A DNA stretch of 64,000 nt from Bacteroidales bacterium (GTDB lineage Bacteria; Bacteroidota; Bacteroidia; Bacteroidales; UBA932). A program made the position numbers and the translations under genes. The notes beneath the pieces are model-generated. The model saw nothing but the letters and a program-made list of their open reading frames with translations, searched no databases and had not been told where the DNA came from. Below are positions 9,811 through 19,138 of this stretch, piece after piece (within the stretch, counting starts at the first letter, position 1; every line of letters begins with the position of its first letter). The stretch spans positions 62,001 through 126,000 of the forward strand of contig JAILLE010000047.1 of the NCBI GenBank assembly GCA_024693285.1, written 5' to 3'.

Positions 9811-10983
9811 TCAGTCGATGTCTTCAATCGGAGCGGAGGGCCCGCCGGAGCCTTCCTGCATAAGGTAGCGGCGCATGAACTCATTCAGGTCGCCGTCCAG
9901 GACACCCTGGGTGTCCGCGGTCTTGTAGCCCGTCCTAAGGTCATTGACCATCTTGTAGGGATGGAGCACATAAGACCGGATCTGGGAACCCCACTCGATC
10001 CTCTTCTTCTGTCCCTCGATCTTGTCCTTCTCCTCCTGACGCTTTTTCATCGCTATGTCGTAGAGCCTGGAGCGGAGAAGCAGCAGGGCCTTCGCCCTGT
10101 TCTTCGGTTGGTCGCGGGTCTCGGTGTTCTCTATGAGAATCTCCTCTTCTTTACCGGTGTCAGGGTCTTGATAAAGATAGCGGAGGCGCACCCCGGACTC
10201 AACTTTGTTGACATTCTGACCGCCGTGTCCTCCAGCCCGGAAAGTGTCCCAGGACAATCTTGAAGGATCCACATTCACCTCAATGGTATCATCCACAAGA
10301 GGATACACGAATACAGAGGAGAACGTGGTCTGACGCTTTCCTTGCGCGTTGAAAGGGGAAATCCTGACAAGCCGGTGGACTCCATTCTCGGCCTTGAGGT
10401 ATCCGTAAGCATAATCGCCGTCAAACTCGATAGTGACTGATTTGACACCGGCCTCATCCCCATCCTGGATGTCCGTGACGGCTGTCTTGTAACCGTTACG
10501 TTCGCCCCAACGGAGGTACATTCTCATCAGCATAGCGCTCCAATCATTGGCCTCAGTTCCGCCAGCGCCGGAATTGATTGTCAAGACAGCACCTAGATTG
10601 TCACCTTCAGAGCCGAGCATATTCCTCATCTCGATGGCCTCGATATCCCTCAAAGCCAAATCATAAGCAGCATCAAGCTCCTCTGACTCAGGGGTTATGC
10701 CAGTCTCGTCAGCGTTATTGTCCAAACTCTCTTTGGCAAACTCGTACAACACCTCGAGGTCCTCGGTCTCAGAAAAGGCTTTATCGTAAGAGTTGACCCA
10801 AGACTTTATCCCATTAAGATTCTTCATGAAAGCCTCCGCCGCCTTGGGATCGTTCCAGAAATCAGGTGATTCCGTCTTCTTCTGAAGGGATTCCACCTGA
10901 CTCTTCTTTCCAGGAATATCCAGGCACGCCTCAAGAGTTCCAAGGCGCTCCCGCAGGGCTTCAATCTGTTCTTTAGTGGTCAT
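9811..10983 (-). CDS. prfB: Peptide chain release factor 2
   Basis: GGHGGQNVNKVESGVRLRY and DTQGVLDGDLNEFMRRYL; RF2-type N-terminus. Confidence 0.93.
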   Translation of the reverse strand: MTTKEQIEALRERLGTLEACLDIPGKKSQVESLQKKTESPDFWNDPKAAEAFMKNLNGIKSWVNSYDKAFSETEDLEVLYEFAKESLDNNADETGITPESEELDAAYDLALRDIEAIEMRNMLGSEGDNLGAVLTINSGAGGTEANDWSAMLMRMYLRWGERNGYKTAVTDIQDGDEAGVKSVTIEFDGDYAYGYLKAENGVHRLVRISPFNAQGKRQTTFSSVFVYPLVDDTIEVNVDPSRLSWDTFRAGGHGGQNVNKVESGVRLRYLYQDPDTGKEEEILIENTETRDQPKNRAKALLLLRSRLYDIAMKKRQEEKDKIEGQKKRIEWGSQIRSYVLHPYKMVNDLRTGYKTADTQGVLDGDLNEFMRRYLMQEGSGGPSAPIEDID

Positions 10984-12533
10984 TATCTAGTCGGCAGATT
11001 AGAAAGATCGGGCAGAGTTCTCTGGTTATTGATAAGTATTCCTCTAGGAGCACCATGATCAAGCATCTCGGTGGGCAGAGAATTGAAGGAACGCTCAGGA
11101 GCCTTCGTATAAACCTTGCCGGCCGCCTTCAGGGCAGCTTTCAGCATTGTCTCATTCTCATCACCGAACTGGCATCCGTCAAATACCTCATCATCAACCT
11201 CAATGTCGACAGGAATGCCGTCAGGCATAGCCTGATTATGCCCGTTCTTATCTGCGAACGTGCTGACCATCACATAGATACCCCAATTATTGATTTTCGA
11301 GTGATCGACATTCATGCTGGCCGGATAAAGATTGTCCGGGGACATCATGTAACCGGCACAATACTTCCCATAGGTCTGTTGACCGATCAATTTGATATCC
11401 ACATACGGAGTCAAGCCGACAATAAGTCCCTCAGAAGCCGACGCGGAACCATTGGTCACTATAACATACATTTTCTTGAGATCCAAGTTGGCGTCCGAGA
11501 TGTCCTCGCTAATGTTATAGTCTTCGGTCTTATATTCGAATTTGGTCGAGAAATATGTGTTGAAGTCCTCATCAGCCCATGCGGTGGTAAGGGTTTGATT
11601 GAATACCTCGGTCTGGAAGACATCCCCGGCGACCACACTCGCGTATGGAGCTATCAGAGAGGCAAGCTCGCACTCTGTCTTCACAAAACCGCCACCATTA
11701 TATCTGAGATCCAGGATGAGCTCCTCAACACCCTTTTCCTTGAACTTCCGGAACACCACAGGAAGGGTCTCCATAGATTTGACATCAAAAGAGTTATAGA
11801 CAAGGTAGCCCACGGTCTTCTCTCCTATCGTATAGGTCGTGTCGACAAGGATAGGATCCTCCCACATGTCCGCGGCAGCCATGGAAACATCATACTCCAC
11901 ATCACCCAAGTATCCATCAGCGGTGAGATGGGAAACGCCAAGGGTCACATTAGCGGTATTGAAAGCGTCATAAATATTAGCGGATGTGATTTCCTTGCCA
12001 TCAATCTTCATTATGATGTCACCTCTTTTCAATCCGGCCTTTTCGGCGGGACTATTCTTTGTGACATAGGTGACAATCAAGAAGTACACCCCCTCCTTAT
12101 TCGAGATCCGGCCCGCCTGGAGGTCATAACCATATGTCAAGCCAAGCCCCTCCACGGAGTTGGTCATCGATTTCAAGTCATCAGTAAGCTGTGTCCAGTG
12201 ATCGACCTCCTTATTGTTGGCATGGTAACGGATATCATGTACAACCGTTATGGGATCGGTGCAAGAATTAGGATCAAGTTTCCCAAGGTCGTTGTAAACC
12301 TCCTTGCTCCAAAGGTAATAAGTGGCCAGAGCGTCAATAGCGAACTGGTCAGCCTGCTGGATCTGCTTTGAAGGCTTGGTCGAGACAGGCGTCACAGGAT
12401 CCTGCCCGTTATTGTTAGGGGTGGTATTATTTGTGATCGGATCATCCTTTGGTCCGCAGGCCATCAACGAGGCAAAAGCGAGCAATGATATCGCGAAATA
12501 ACGGAAAACTCTTCTCATACTTTCTATCTCCAT
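10983..12533 (-). CDS. S41-family peptidase lipoprotein (PDZ + C-terminal processing protease-like)
   Basis: Lipobox LMACG; GLGLTYGYDLQ..SPAEKAGLKRGDIIMKIDGK; LILDLRYNGGGFV; NGSASASEGLIVGL; true start may be ATG at 12518 (MRRVFRY). Confidence 0.88.
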   Translation of the reverse strand: MEIESMRRVFRYFAISLLAFASLMACGPKDDPITNNTTPNNNGQDPVTPVSTKPSKQIQQADQFAIDALATYYLWSKEVYNDLGKLDPNSCTDPITVVHDIRYHANNKEVDHWTQLTDDLKSMTNSVEGLGLTYGYDLQAGRISNKEGVYFLIVTYVTKNSPAEKAGLKRGDIIMKIDGKEITSANIYDAFNTANVTLGVSHLTADGYLGDVEYDVSMAAADMWEDPILVDTTYTIGEKTVGYLVYNSFDVKSMETLPVVFRKFKEKGVEELILDLRYNGGGFVKTECELASLIAPYASVVAGDVFQTEVFNQTLTTAWADEDFNTYFSTKFEYKTEDYNISEDISDANLDLKKMYVIVTNGSASASEGLIVGLTPYVDIKLIGQQTYGKYCAGYMMSPDNLYPASMNVDHSKINNWGIYVMVSTFADKNGHNQAMPDGIPVDIEVDDEVFDGCQFGDENETMLKAALKAAGKVYTKAPERSFNSLPTEMLDHGAPRGILINNQRTLPDLSNLPTR

Positions 12534-12599
12534 CTATAGTTATGGCTCGCAAATGAGCAAACACTATGCAAATTTAACATATTTATCCGGGATTATGAG

Positions 12600-12607
12600 T
12601 ATCTTTG
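12600..12607 (+). promoter_or_regulatory. Bacteroidota -7 element TATCTTTG immediately upstream of murI
   Basis: TATCTTTG ends 4 nt before the ATG at 12612; no clear -33 seen. Confidence 0.5.
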
Positions 12608-12611
12608 TGAT

Positions 12612-13376
12612 ATGATCGGTATTTTCGACTCCGGTTCCGGCGGTCTTTCCGTCTTGAGGGAGATTTTAAAAGTCCTCCCTCGGGAAAAGTATTTGTTCTT
12701 CGCCGACAACGCCTTCTGCCCTTACGGGGAAAAGACTCCACAATTCATCCAGGATAGAGGAAGGGCGATCACCGACTATCTTCTGAGCGAGGGGGCAGAC
12801 ATTATAGTCGTAGCCTGCAACACCGCCACAGCCGCCGCTATAGCCGTGTTGAGAAATGAATATGCCATCAAGTTCATCGGCATGGAACCCGCCGTGAAAC
12901 CTGCCGCCTTGAGTTCTGAGACCGGGGTGATAGGTGTACTGGCCACCGCTGGCACACTCAAAGCTTCCAAATACCTCAAGACCAGGGGGTTATACGAAGA
13001 TGACGTAAAGATCTCGGAGAGAGTCGGGAAGGGCTTTGTCGAACTAGTCGAGAGAGGAATACTCGATGGTCCGGAAGCCGAAGAAACCGTACGTCAAAGC
13101 CTCCAGCCACTCCTGGACGACGGGGCCGACAGAATAGTCCTGGGATGCACCCATTACCCCTTCCTGCGAGATGTTATACAAAGGATTGCCGGGCCGGATG
13201 TGCAGGTCATTGATCCCGCCCCGGCTGTCGCCAGGCACCTGGTCCATGTCATGACGGAAGATGGCCTGATCAGAGAGGACGGAGGACCGTCCCTCCCGGA
13301 CGTGAGGATAGTGGCCTCCGGGGACGACACAATCGCGAAAAGGCTATACGAAACGATTATCAATAACCAACAATAA
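12612..13376 (+). CDS. murI: Glutamate racemase
   Basis: IGIFDSGSGGLSVLREI, VVACNTATAAAI, GCTHYPFL. Confidence 0.95.
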   Translation: MIGIFDSGSGGLSVLREILKVLPREKYLFFADNAFCPYGEKTPQFIQDRGRAITDYLLSEGADIIVVACNTATAAAIAVLRNEYAIKFIGMEPAVKPAALSSETGVIGVLATAGTLKASKYLKTRGLYEDDVKISERVGKGFVELVERGILDGPEAEETVRQSLQPLLDDGADRIVLGCTHYPFLRDVIQRIAGPDVQVIDPAPAVARHLVHVMTEDGLIREDGGPSLPDVRIVASGDDTIAKRLYETIINNQQ

Positions 13377-14863
13377 TGCTAAACAATTCCTATTGCTCGG
13401 ACAAGTACCAGTACACCATGGGAAAGTCCTTCTATGACACAGGACGCAAGGATGTCACTGCCGTTTTCAACATGTTTTACAGGAAAGCCCCGGAGAACAA
13501 CAACTGGGCTGTGTGCAGCGGCACCGAGGAGGTCATCGAATGTGTCCTCAACCTAGGTAAGGCCGAACCATCATTCTTTGAGAAATTCCTTCCCGGGGAT
13601 GATTATGCCGAATTCCGGAAATACCTGTCAACCATGAAGTTCACAGGTAACGTCTGGGCCATGAGAGAAGGTGAGATAGTATTCCCCAACCAGCCGGTAA
13701 TCACAGTCGAGGCTCCGCTTATCGAAGCCCAGGTGCTCGAGACCCCGATACTTTGCATAATGAACCACCAGATGGCTGTCGCGACGAAAGCTTCCAGGGT
13801 CTGCAGGGCAACTGACCGACCGGTCAGCGAGTTCGGTTCACGCAGGGCTCACGGTCCTTGGGCGGCGACTTTCGGAGCGAAAGCAGCTATCATTGCCGGA
13901 TGCGCGAGCACCTCTAACATCTTGACCGGAGTGATGAATGATGTGGCCTCAACCGGAACCATGGCCCACAGTTTCGTGACATCCTATGGCAGCAGTGTGG
14001 AGGGCGAGCACAAGGCTTTCGTGGATTATTGCAATACTCATAAAGGAGAGAACCTGATTCTCCTTATCGACACGTACGACACGCTCAAATGCGGAGTCCT
14101 CAACGCCATACGTTCTTTCAGGGAGTGTGGAATCGATGATAATTACGCTCCCGGCTACGGTATCCGGCTTGACAGCGGTGACCTCGCTTATCTTTCCCAG
14201 AAAGTCCGGAAAGTCCTGGACGCCCACGGAATGAAAAAGTGCAAGATATTCGCCACAAACTCATTGGATGAATACCTTATCACAGACCTTGAGCGCCAAG
14301 GGGCACGTATCGACGCCTATGGTGTCGGTGACGCTATCGCCACGAGCAAGGCCGCTCCTTGCTTCGGCAATGTTTACAAATTGGTCCAGATTGGTGGAGA
14401 ACCCGTCCTGAAGCGTTCCGAGGACACAATCAAGCTTATCAATCCAGGTTTTCAGATCACCTACAGGATCATCCAGCCGGATCCCGACCACGGGGAGCTC
14501 AACGAGGCTGACGTGACCTGCCTCAGAGGCGACTCTATCGCAAAGAAAATCGAGGCCGGAGAGGAATTCACGATTTTTGCCGAGGACGACCGCTTCAAGC
14601 ACAAGACTTTCAAGGCCGGCTCATATACATGGCGCACCCTCCAGTTGCAGATAATAAAGAATGGTGAAGACTGTGCCGTGAGACACACACTGGCGGAGAA
14701 AAGAGCCTTCTACAAAGACACTCTCAACCATTTCAGCCCATCCGAGAGACGTCTCATCAACCCTCACTACTACAAAGTCGACATCTCCGAGGATCTCTAC
14801 CAGACCAAGATTTCGATCCTCGAGACCCTCAACAAGGAGATCGCGGCATTCAAGATAGATTAA
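13376..14863 (+). CDS. pncB: Nicotinate phosphoribosyltransferase
   Basis: SDKYQYTMGKSFYD, EFGSRRAHGPWAA, LIDTYDT, GIRLDSGDLAYLS, YGVGDAIATS; TAATG overlap with murI. Confidence 0.93.
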   Translation: MLNNSYCSDKYQYTMGKSFYDTGRKDVTAVFNMFYRKAPENNNWAVCSGTEEVIECVLNLGKAEPSFFEKFLPGDDYAEFRKYLSTMKFTGNVWAMREGEIVFPNQPVITVEAPLIEAQVLETPILCIMNHQMAVATKASRVCRATDRPVSEFGSRRAHGPWAATFGAKAAIIAGCASTSNILTGVMNDVASTGTMAHSFVTSYGSSVEGEHKAFVDYCNTHKGENLILLIDTYDTLKCGVLNAIRSFRECGIDDNYAPGYGIRLDSGDLAYLSQKVRKVLDAHGMKKCKIFATNSLDEYLITDLERQGARIDAYGVGDAIATSKAAPCFGNVYKLVQIGGEPVLKRSEDTIKLINPGFQITYRIIQPDPDHGELNEADVTCLRGDSIAKKIEAGEEFTIFAEDDRFKHKTFKAGSYTWRTLQLQIIKNGEDCAVRHTLAEKRAFYKDTLNHFSPSERRLINPHYYKVDISEDLYQTKISILETLNKEIAAFKID

Positions 14864-15813
14864 AGGACTCTCACGAGGCGTTCGAGCCAGAAGGCGTCAA
14901 CAGAGTCGAAAGTGGCGAGCTCGTCGCTGTCTATGTCAAGGACGGCGACGATTTCGTTTTCTTTGAATATAGGGACGACTATTTCCGATTTGGACAAGGA
15001 GGAGCAGGCTATATGGCCGGGAAACTCCTCTACATCAGGGACTACCACGGTACGTCTCTCCTTCCATGCCGTGCCGCAGACACCAGATCCATAACCAATC
15101 CGCATACAAGCGAATGATCCTTGGAACGGGCCAAGAATCAGTTCTTTCCCATTCTCTGATGGAGCGCCGTGACCGTGGGAGGCTCCTGATGGATCCACAT
15201 CTCCGACAATATAGAACCCGGTCCAGAAAAAGCCCATTCTTTCCTTGATGAGTGCGGCGGCGTTGGAAAGCCTGGCAATGAAGTCAGGCTCGTCCCCTAG
15301 AAGATGGCCAAGGTCACTGGCCAGCCTCGGATAACGGAATATCTTTAGAGGCAGGTGGCAATAACCATCAGGATTCTTGACCAGATAGTCCTGATGACGG
15401 CCTTCGGCAGGATAGAAATTCCGGAGGGGCTCCAGTTCCACGGCCAAGGGGGCAGCTAGACCAGCTTGGATCTCGTCGAAAACCTTGCGGGCGATATCCA
15501 AGTCAGCGGGATCAGAATAATAAACCCCTGTGCGATAACGAGTTCCCTCATCCTCACCCTGCTTGTTAAGGCTCAAAGGATCAATAGCGCAGAAGAAATC
15601 CTTAATGAGCTCGTTCAAAGATAAGGCGTCAGGGTTATAGATTACACGGACCGACTCGGCATAGCCTGTCGTGTCGGTGTAGACTTGCTCGTAAGTCGGG
15701 GACGGGGTATCACCATTGGCGAAGCCTACCTCAGTATCCACAACACCTTCTATATTCCGGAAATAACGCTCCGCACCCCAGAAGCAGCCGCCAGCAAGAT
15801 AGATTTCTTTCAT
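14860..15813 (-). CDS. msrA: Fusion: peptide methionine-S-sulfoxide reductase (MsrA) + free methionine-R-sulfoxide reductase (GAF-type fRMsr/MsrC)
   Basis: N-term AGGCFWGAERYF...GYANGDTPSPTYEQV-type MsrA; C-term GFYIVGD..LILGPFQGSFACMRIGYGSGVCGTAW..VVVPDVEEFPGHIACSSLSKSEIVVPI..VLDIDSDELATFDSVDAFWLERL = fRMsr signature with its three cysteines. Confidence 0.9.
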   Translation of the reverse strand: MKEIYLAGGCFWGAERYFRNIEGVVDTEVGFANGDTPSPTYEQVYTDTTGYAESVRVIYNPDALSLNELIKDFFCAIDPLSLNKQGEDEGTRYRTGVYYSDPADLDIARKVFDEIQAGLAAPLAVELEPLRNFYPAEGRHQDYLVKNPDGYCHLPLKIFRYPRLASDLGHLLGDEPDFIARLSNAAALIKERMGFFWTGFYIVGDVDPSGASHGHGAPSENGKELILGPFQGSFACMRIGYGSGVCGTAWKERRTVVVPDVEEFPGHIACSSLSKSEIVVPIFKENEIVAVLDIDSDELATFDSVDAFWLERLVRVL

Positions 15814-16001
15814 TTCCCAGCCTCCTCTTCTATAGATTCACGAACCGAACGCAGGTAGTTCCTGCACTGCTCAATCAAGGTTTTGGAGCGGCTCACTAGA
15901 GCCCCTATGTCCTCGAGGCTTGTTTTCGGGTCCTCGACCTTGACGGCGATTCCTTCCAACTCGGCCATCGCCTTCGCATAATCAAATTTCTCTTCTGGCA
16001 T
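15810..16001 (-). CDS. xseB: Exodeoxyribonuclease VII small subunit
   Basis: FDYAKAMAELEGIAVKVEDPKTSLEDIGALVSRSKTLIEQCRNYL; adjacent to xseA. Confidence 0.88.
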   Translation of the reverse strand: MPEEKFDYAKAMAELEGIAVKVEDPKTSLEDIGALVSRSKTLIEQCRNYLRSVRESIEEEAGK

Positions 16002-16024
16002 ATTCGTTTTATATTATATTTCAA

Positions 16025-17260
16025 TCATTTACTCGTTATAGATCCTTCGCTTCGCTCAGGATGACAAAGTCTGGCGGCAGGTTCAACAGAGGTGACGGTT
16101 CCTTTGACGGTGCCGTCGGAGAACATCATCTGGAAGGCATCACCGGGCTTGACTCCGGAGGCGGAGGAAAGTTTGACGCCTCTGGCATCCAAAGCAAGGA
16201 CATATCCTTTATCGAGAATACGCCTTGGATCGCCAGCGGTAATCTTCGCCTCGATCATCTCCAGAGCATGGCTGGCGTCTGAAAGGCGCTTGTCAGCGGC
16301 ATGGAGAACACTTTTGCCCAGGAGATCAAGCCTTGAGAGCATGGCTGAGAATCGTCCGGAGAAAGCCAACCTTAGCCTGGTCTCGAAAGACGAAATCCTT
16401 TGATCCTCAGCTATTAGACAATCAAGGAAAAGATCAGCCAAAGCAGTTGGAGTCTTCACGAAGGTGTTTGCCACCATGTCAGCCACATGGTAGTCCTTAT
16501 CGTGGCCGATAGCGGTGAATACAGGAATCGGGCAACGGGCGATAGCGGCAGCGAGATCATAATCGTCGAAACAAGCCAGATCTAGATCGGAACCGCCTCC
16601 CCGCATGATAAGGACGGCATCATAGTGTTTTTCCGAGGCCTCAATCATCTCCAGGTCGACTATCATGGAATCCGCGGCCTGGTCACCTTGCATCAGGGCC
16701 TCGAACAGATCGACATCGAAAACGAAGCCATATTCATTCTCCAACAAATGGCGCCTGAAATCTCGCAATCCTGCAGCCCCAGGAGCTGAGATCACCGCCA
16801 ATGAATATGGCAACAAACTAAGACTCAACTCTTTCTGGAGATCGATCAACCCTTCTTTTGTCAGCCGTTCGATAGTCTCGCGTTTCCTCCTCTCATTAGC
16901 GCCAATGGTGAAATCCGGATCGACCTCATCAATATTCAAGGAAAGACCGTAGACAGGATGGAAATTTACCTGGGCTCGGAACAGGACATCCATACCGACA
17001 TCTAAAGGCGACCCGGTCACACTCTTGAAATACTCGTTGATATAGTTCCATCTGGCGGCCCAAATGGTCGCCCGAACCTTCGCCACGACCACTCCCCTTT
17101 CGCTTTGTGACAGTTCCAGGTAACAATGGCCGTTCTGCTTATGGCTGAGGCTGCTTATCTCGGCTTTCACCCACACTGGTGCCGGGAACGAGGTCTCGAC
17201 CTCATCCCTCAACATGGCGGTCAGCTCCGATAGCTCCAAGTATTCCAAATCCATCGTCAA
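16025..17260 (-). CDS. xseA: Exodeoxyribonuclease VII large subunit
   Basis: N-terminal OB-fold; RGGGSDLDLACFDDYDLAAAIARCPIPVFTAIGHDKDYHVADMVA. Confidence 0.93.
   Translation of the reverse strand: MTMDLEYLELSELTAMLRDEVETSFPAPVWVKAEISSLSHKQNGHCYLELSQSERGVVVAKVRATIWAARWNYINEYFKSVTGSPLDVGMDVLFRAQVNFHPVYGLSLNIDEVDPDFTIGANERRKRETIERLTKEGLIDLQKELSLSLLPYSLAVISAPGAAGLRDFRRHLLENEYGFVFDVDLFEALMQGDQAADSMIVDLEMIEASEKHYDAVLIMRGGGSDLDLACFDDYDLAAAIARCPIPVFTAIGHDKDYHVADMVANTFVKTPTALADLFLDCLIAEDQRISSFETRLRLAFSGRFSAMLSRLDLLGKSVLHAADKRLSDASHALEMIEAKITAGDPRRILDKGYVLALDARGVKLSSASGVKPGDAFQMMFSDGTVKGTVTSVEPAARLCHPERSEGSITSK
16041..16067. repeat. Putative short interspersed repeat (REP/MITE-like) forming the 3' end of xseA
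   Basis: gatccttcgcttcgctcaggatgacaa, translated as CHPERSEGS on the minus strand; recognisable as a frequently seen interspersed repeat, but only one copy seen here. Confidence 0.55.
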
Positions 17261-17298
17261 ACTCTCTATTCTCTCTTACAAAATTAACAAAAATCCAC

Positions 17299-17306
17299 TA
17301 TCTTTG
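17299..17306 (+). promoter_or_regulatory. Bacteroidota -7 element TATCTTTG upstream of engB
   Basis: TATCTTTG ends 4 nt before the probable ATG at 17311. Confidence 0.5.
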
Positions 17307-17310
17307 CACT

Positions 17311-17898
17311 ATGAGGATTTCCGAAGCAAAATTCGTTGGCAGCAGCCCCACGGTGGCGATGAAACCAAGCCGGAAACTTCCGGAATTCGCCTTCATCGGG
17401 CGCTCTAATGTCGGCAAGTCATCGCTTATCAATATGCTTTGCGGCAACAGCAAGCTGGCCAAGACCTCTTCCACTCCCGGAAAGACAAAGCTTATCAATC
17501 ACTTCCTCATCAATGACAGCTGGTACATCGTCGATCTTCCAGGCTACGGATTCGCAAAAATCTCAAAAAAAGAGCGTGAGGGGCTTAGGCTGATGATCAA
17601 CGATTATATCCTCAACTCTGAGGAAATGACACTTCTTTTTGTCCTCATAGACTCGAGGCACGACCTTCAGAAGATCGATCAGGAATTCATCAACGGGCTC
17701 GGGGAGAACGGGATTCCCTTCGCCATCATATTCACGAAAGGGGACAAAATGGGGCCCAACGCCCTCAAAGCCCAGATTGAGAAGAACAAACAGATACTTT
17801 CCGAACAATGGGAGGAACTGCCTCCGATGTTCGCCTCGAGCGCTGAGACCGGAGCAGGCAAAGAGGAAATACTTGATTATATTGAACAATATATATAG
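17311..17898 (+). CDS. engB: Ribosome biogenesis GTP-binding protein YsxC/EngB
   Basis: MRISEAKFVGSSPT..KLPEFAFIGRSNVGKSSLINML..LAKTSSTPGKTKLINHF..DLPGYGFA; start moved downstream of the ORF-track start. Confidence 0.92.
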   Translation: MRISEAKFVGSSPTVAMKPSRKLPEFAFIGRSNVGKSSLINMLCGNSKLAKTSSTPGKTKLINHFLINDSWYIVDLPGYGFAKISKKEREGLRLMINDYILNSEEMTLLFVLIDSRHDLQKIDQEFINGLGENGIPFAIIFTKGDKMGPNALKAQIEKNKQILSEQWEELPPMFASSAETGAGKEEILDYIEQYI

Positions 17899-17900
17899 CC

Positions 17901-18872
17901 ATGTACATCGAACACAGAATGGAATTATTCGCATGCAGGGCATCAAAGAACTTCGCATGCAAGGTTGTCGAAGGCTTGAACAAGATCGGGGAGCGTTACG
18001 GCGAGAAATACCATCTCGGCGAATCTGAAGTGACCCAGTTCAGCGATGGAGAGTTTGTTCCTTCATTCACGGACAGTGTCAGGGGTGCCACTGTATTCGT
18101 GGTCCAGTCCACTTTCCCGCCCACAGAGAACCTGATGGAACTCCTTCTAACCATCGATGCGGCGAAACGCGCTTCCGCCGACAAGGTTATCGCCGTAATG
18201 CCATACTTCGGATGGGCCCGCCAGGACCGCAAGGACAAGCCTAGAGTTTCTATCGGAGCCAAACTTGTGGCCAACCTGCTCACCGCCGCCGGAGTGGACA
18301 GGATTATGACTTGCGACCTCCACGCCGACCAGATCCAGGGATTTTTCGATATTCCGGTAGATCATATCTACGCCAGCAGGGTGTTTATCCCCTACCTTAA
18401 ATCCCTGAATATCGAGAACTTGGCAATCGCCGCTCCTGACATGGGAGGAGCCAAGAGAGCCAACGCCTACGCCAAGGAGCTCGCCTGCCCTGTCATCATC
18501 TGCCACAAGACCCGCGAAAGGGCGAATGTTATCGGATCCATGACAGCGATTGGTGATGTCGAAGGAAAGAACATCGTCATTGTGGATGACATGATCGACA
18601 CCGCCGGCACACTCACTAAGGCAGCCGACCTCCTTATGGAGAAAGGCGCCGCCAGCGTCAGGGCATGCGCGACCCATGCGGTCCTGTCCGGCCCGGCCTA
18701 TGACAGGATCAACGCCTCTTCCCTCACGGAAGTCTATGTGACAGACACGATTCCTCTCAGGGGCGACGCGGACAAATCCAAGATCAAGGTGGTCTCGATG
18801 ACTTCGACTTTCGCCTCGATCATCCACAAGGTTTACAATTACGAGCCGATCAGCACGGAATTCATCTTCTAA
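17901..18872 (+). CDS. prs: Ribose-phosphate pyrophosphokinase
   Basis: FSDGEFVPSFTDSVRG..VQSTFPPTENLMELLLTIDA, PYFGWARQDRKDKPRVSIGAKLVANL, IVDDMIDTAGTL. Confidence 0.95.
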   Translation: MYIEHRMELFACRASKNFACKVVEGLNKIGERYGEKYHLGESEVTQFSDGEFVPSFTDSVRGATVFVVQSTFPPTENLMELLLTIDAAKRASADKVIAVMPYFGWARQDRKDKPRVSIGAKLVANLLTAAGVDRIMTCDLHADQIQGFFDIPVDHIYASRVFIPYLKSLNIENLAIAAPDMGGAKRANAYAKELACPVIICHKTRERANVIGSMTAIGDVEGKNIVIVDDMIDTAGTLTKAADLLMEKGAASVRACATHAVLSGPAYDRINASSLTEVYVTDTIPLRGDADKSKIKVVSMTSTFASIIHKVYNYEPISTEFIF

Positions 18873-18887
18873 AGTTTCCCTTGACCG

Positions 18888-19133
18888 ATGCGCACACTTC
18901 TTGCGGCCATATTGATACTCTCCATCGCCATCGCCCTGATGTGCGTGGGGATTATCGTTAAGGGCCGTTTCCCAGAAACCGAGATCAGCAAAAATGAGAA
19001 TATGCGCAAGATGGGAATCAAGTGTGTCAACGAGGAGGAGAAGGAACGCTCCGGGCTGAGACGCCAGAGAAACAGCTCATGCACAGGCGTTTACACTGAA
19101 GCCTGCAAAAGCTGCGGATTATACAAAAACTGA
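18888..19133 (+). CDS. Small single-TM cysteine-containing protein of unknown function
   Basis: 81 aa between prs and der; N-terminal TM, C-terminal [17 protein letters not shown]; in-line with neighbours. Confidence 0.55.
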   Translation: MRTLLAAILILSIAIALMCVGIIVKGRFPETEISKNENMRKMGIKCVNEEEKERSGLRRQRNSSCTGVYTEACKSCGLYKN

Positions 19134-19138
19134 ACGAT

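Noticed and set aside
11055-12371. 438-aa plus-strand ORF
   Set aside because: Lies entirely antisense to the well-supported S41 peptidase gene; no recognisable domain.
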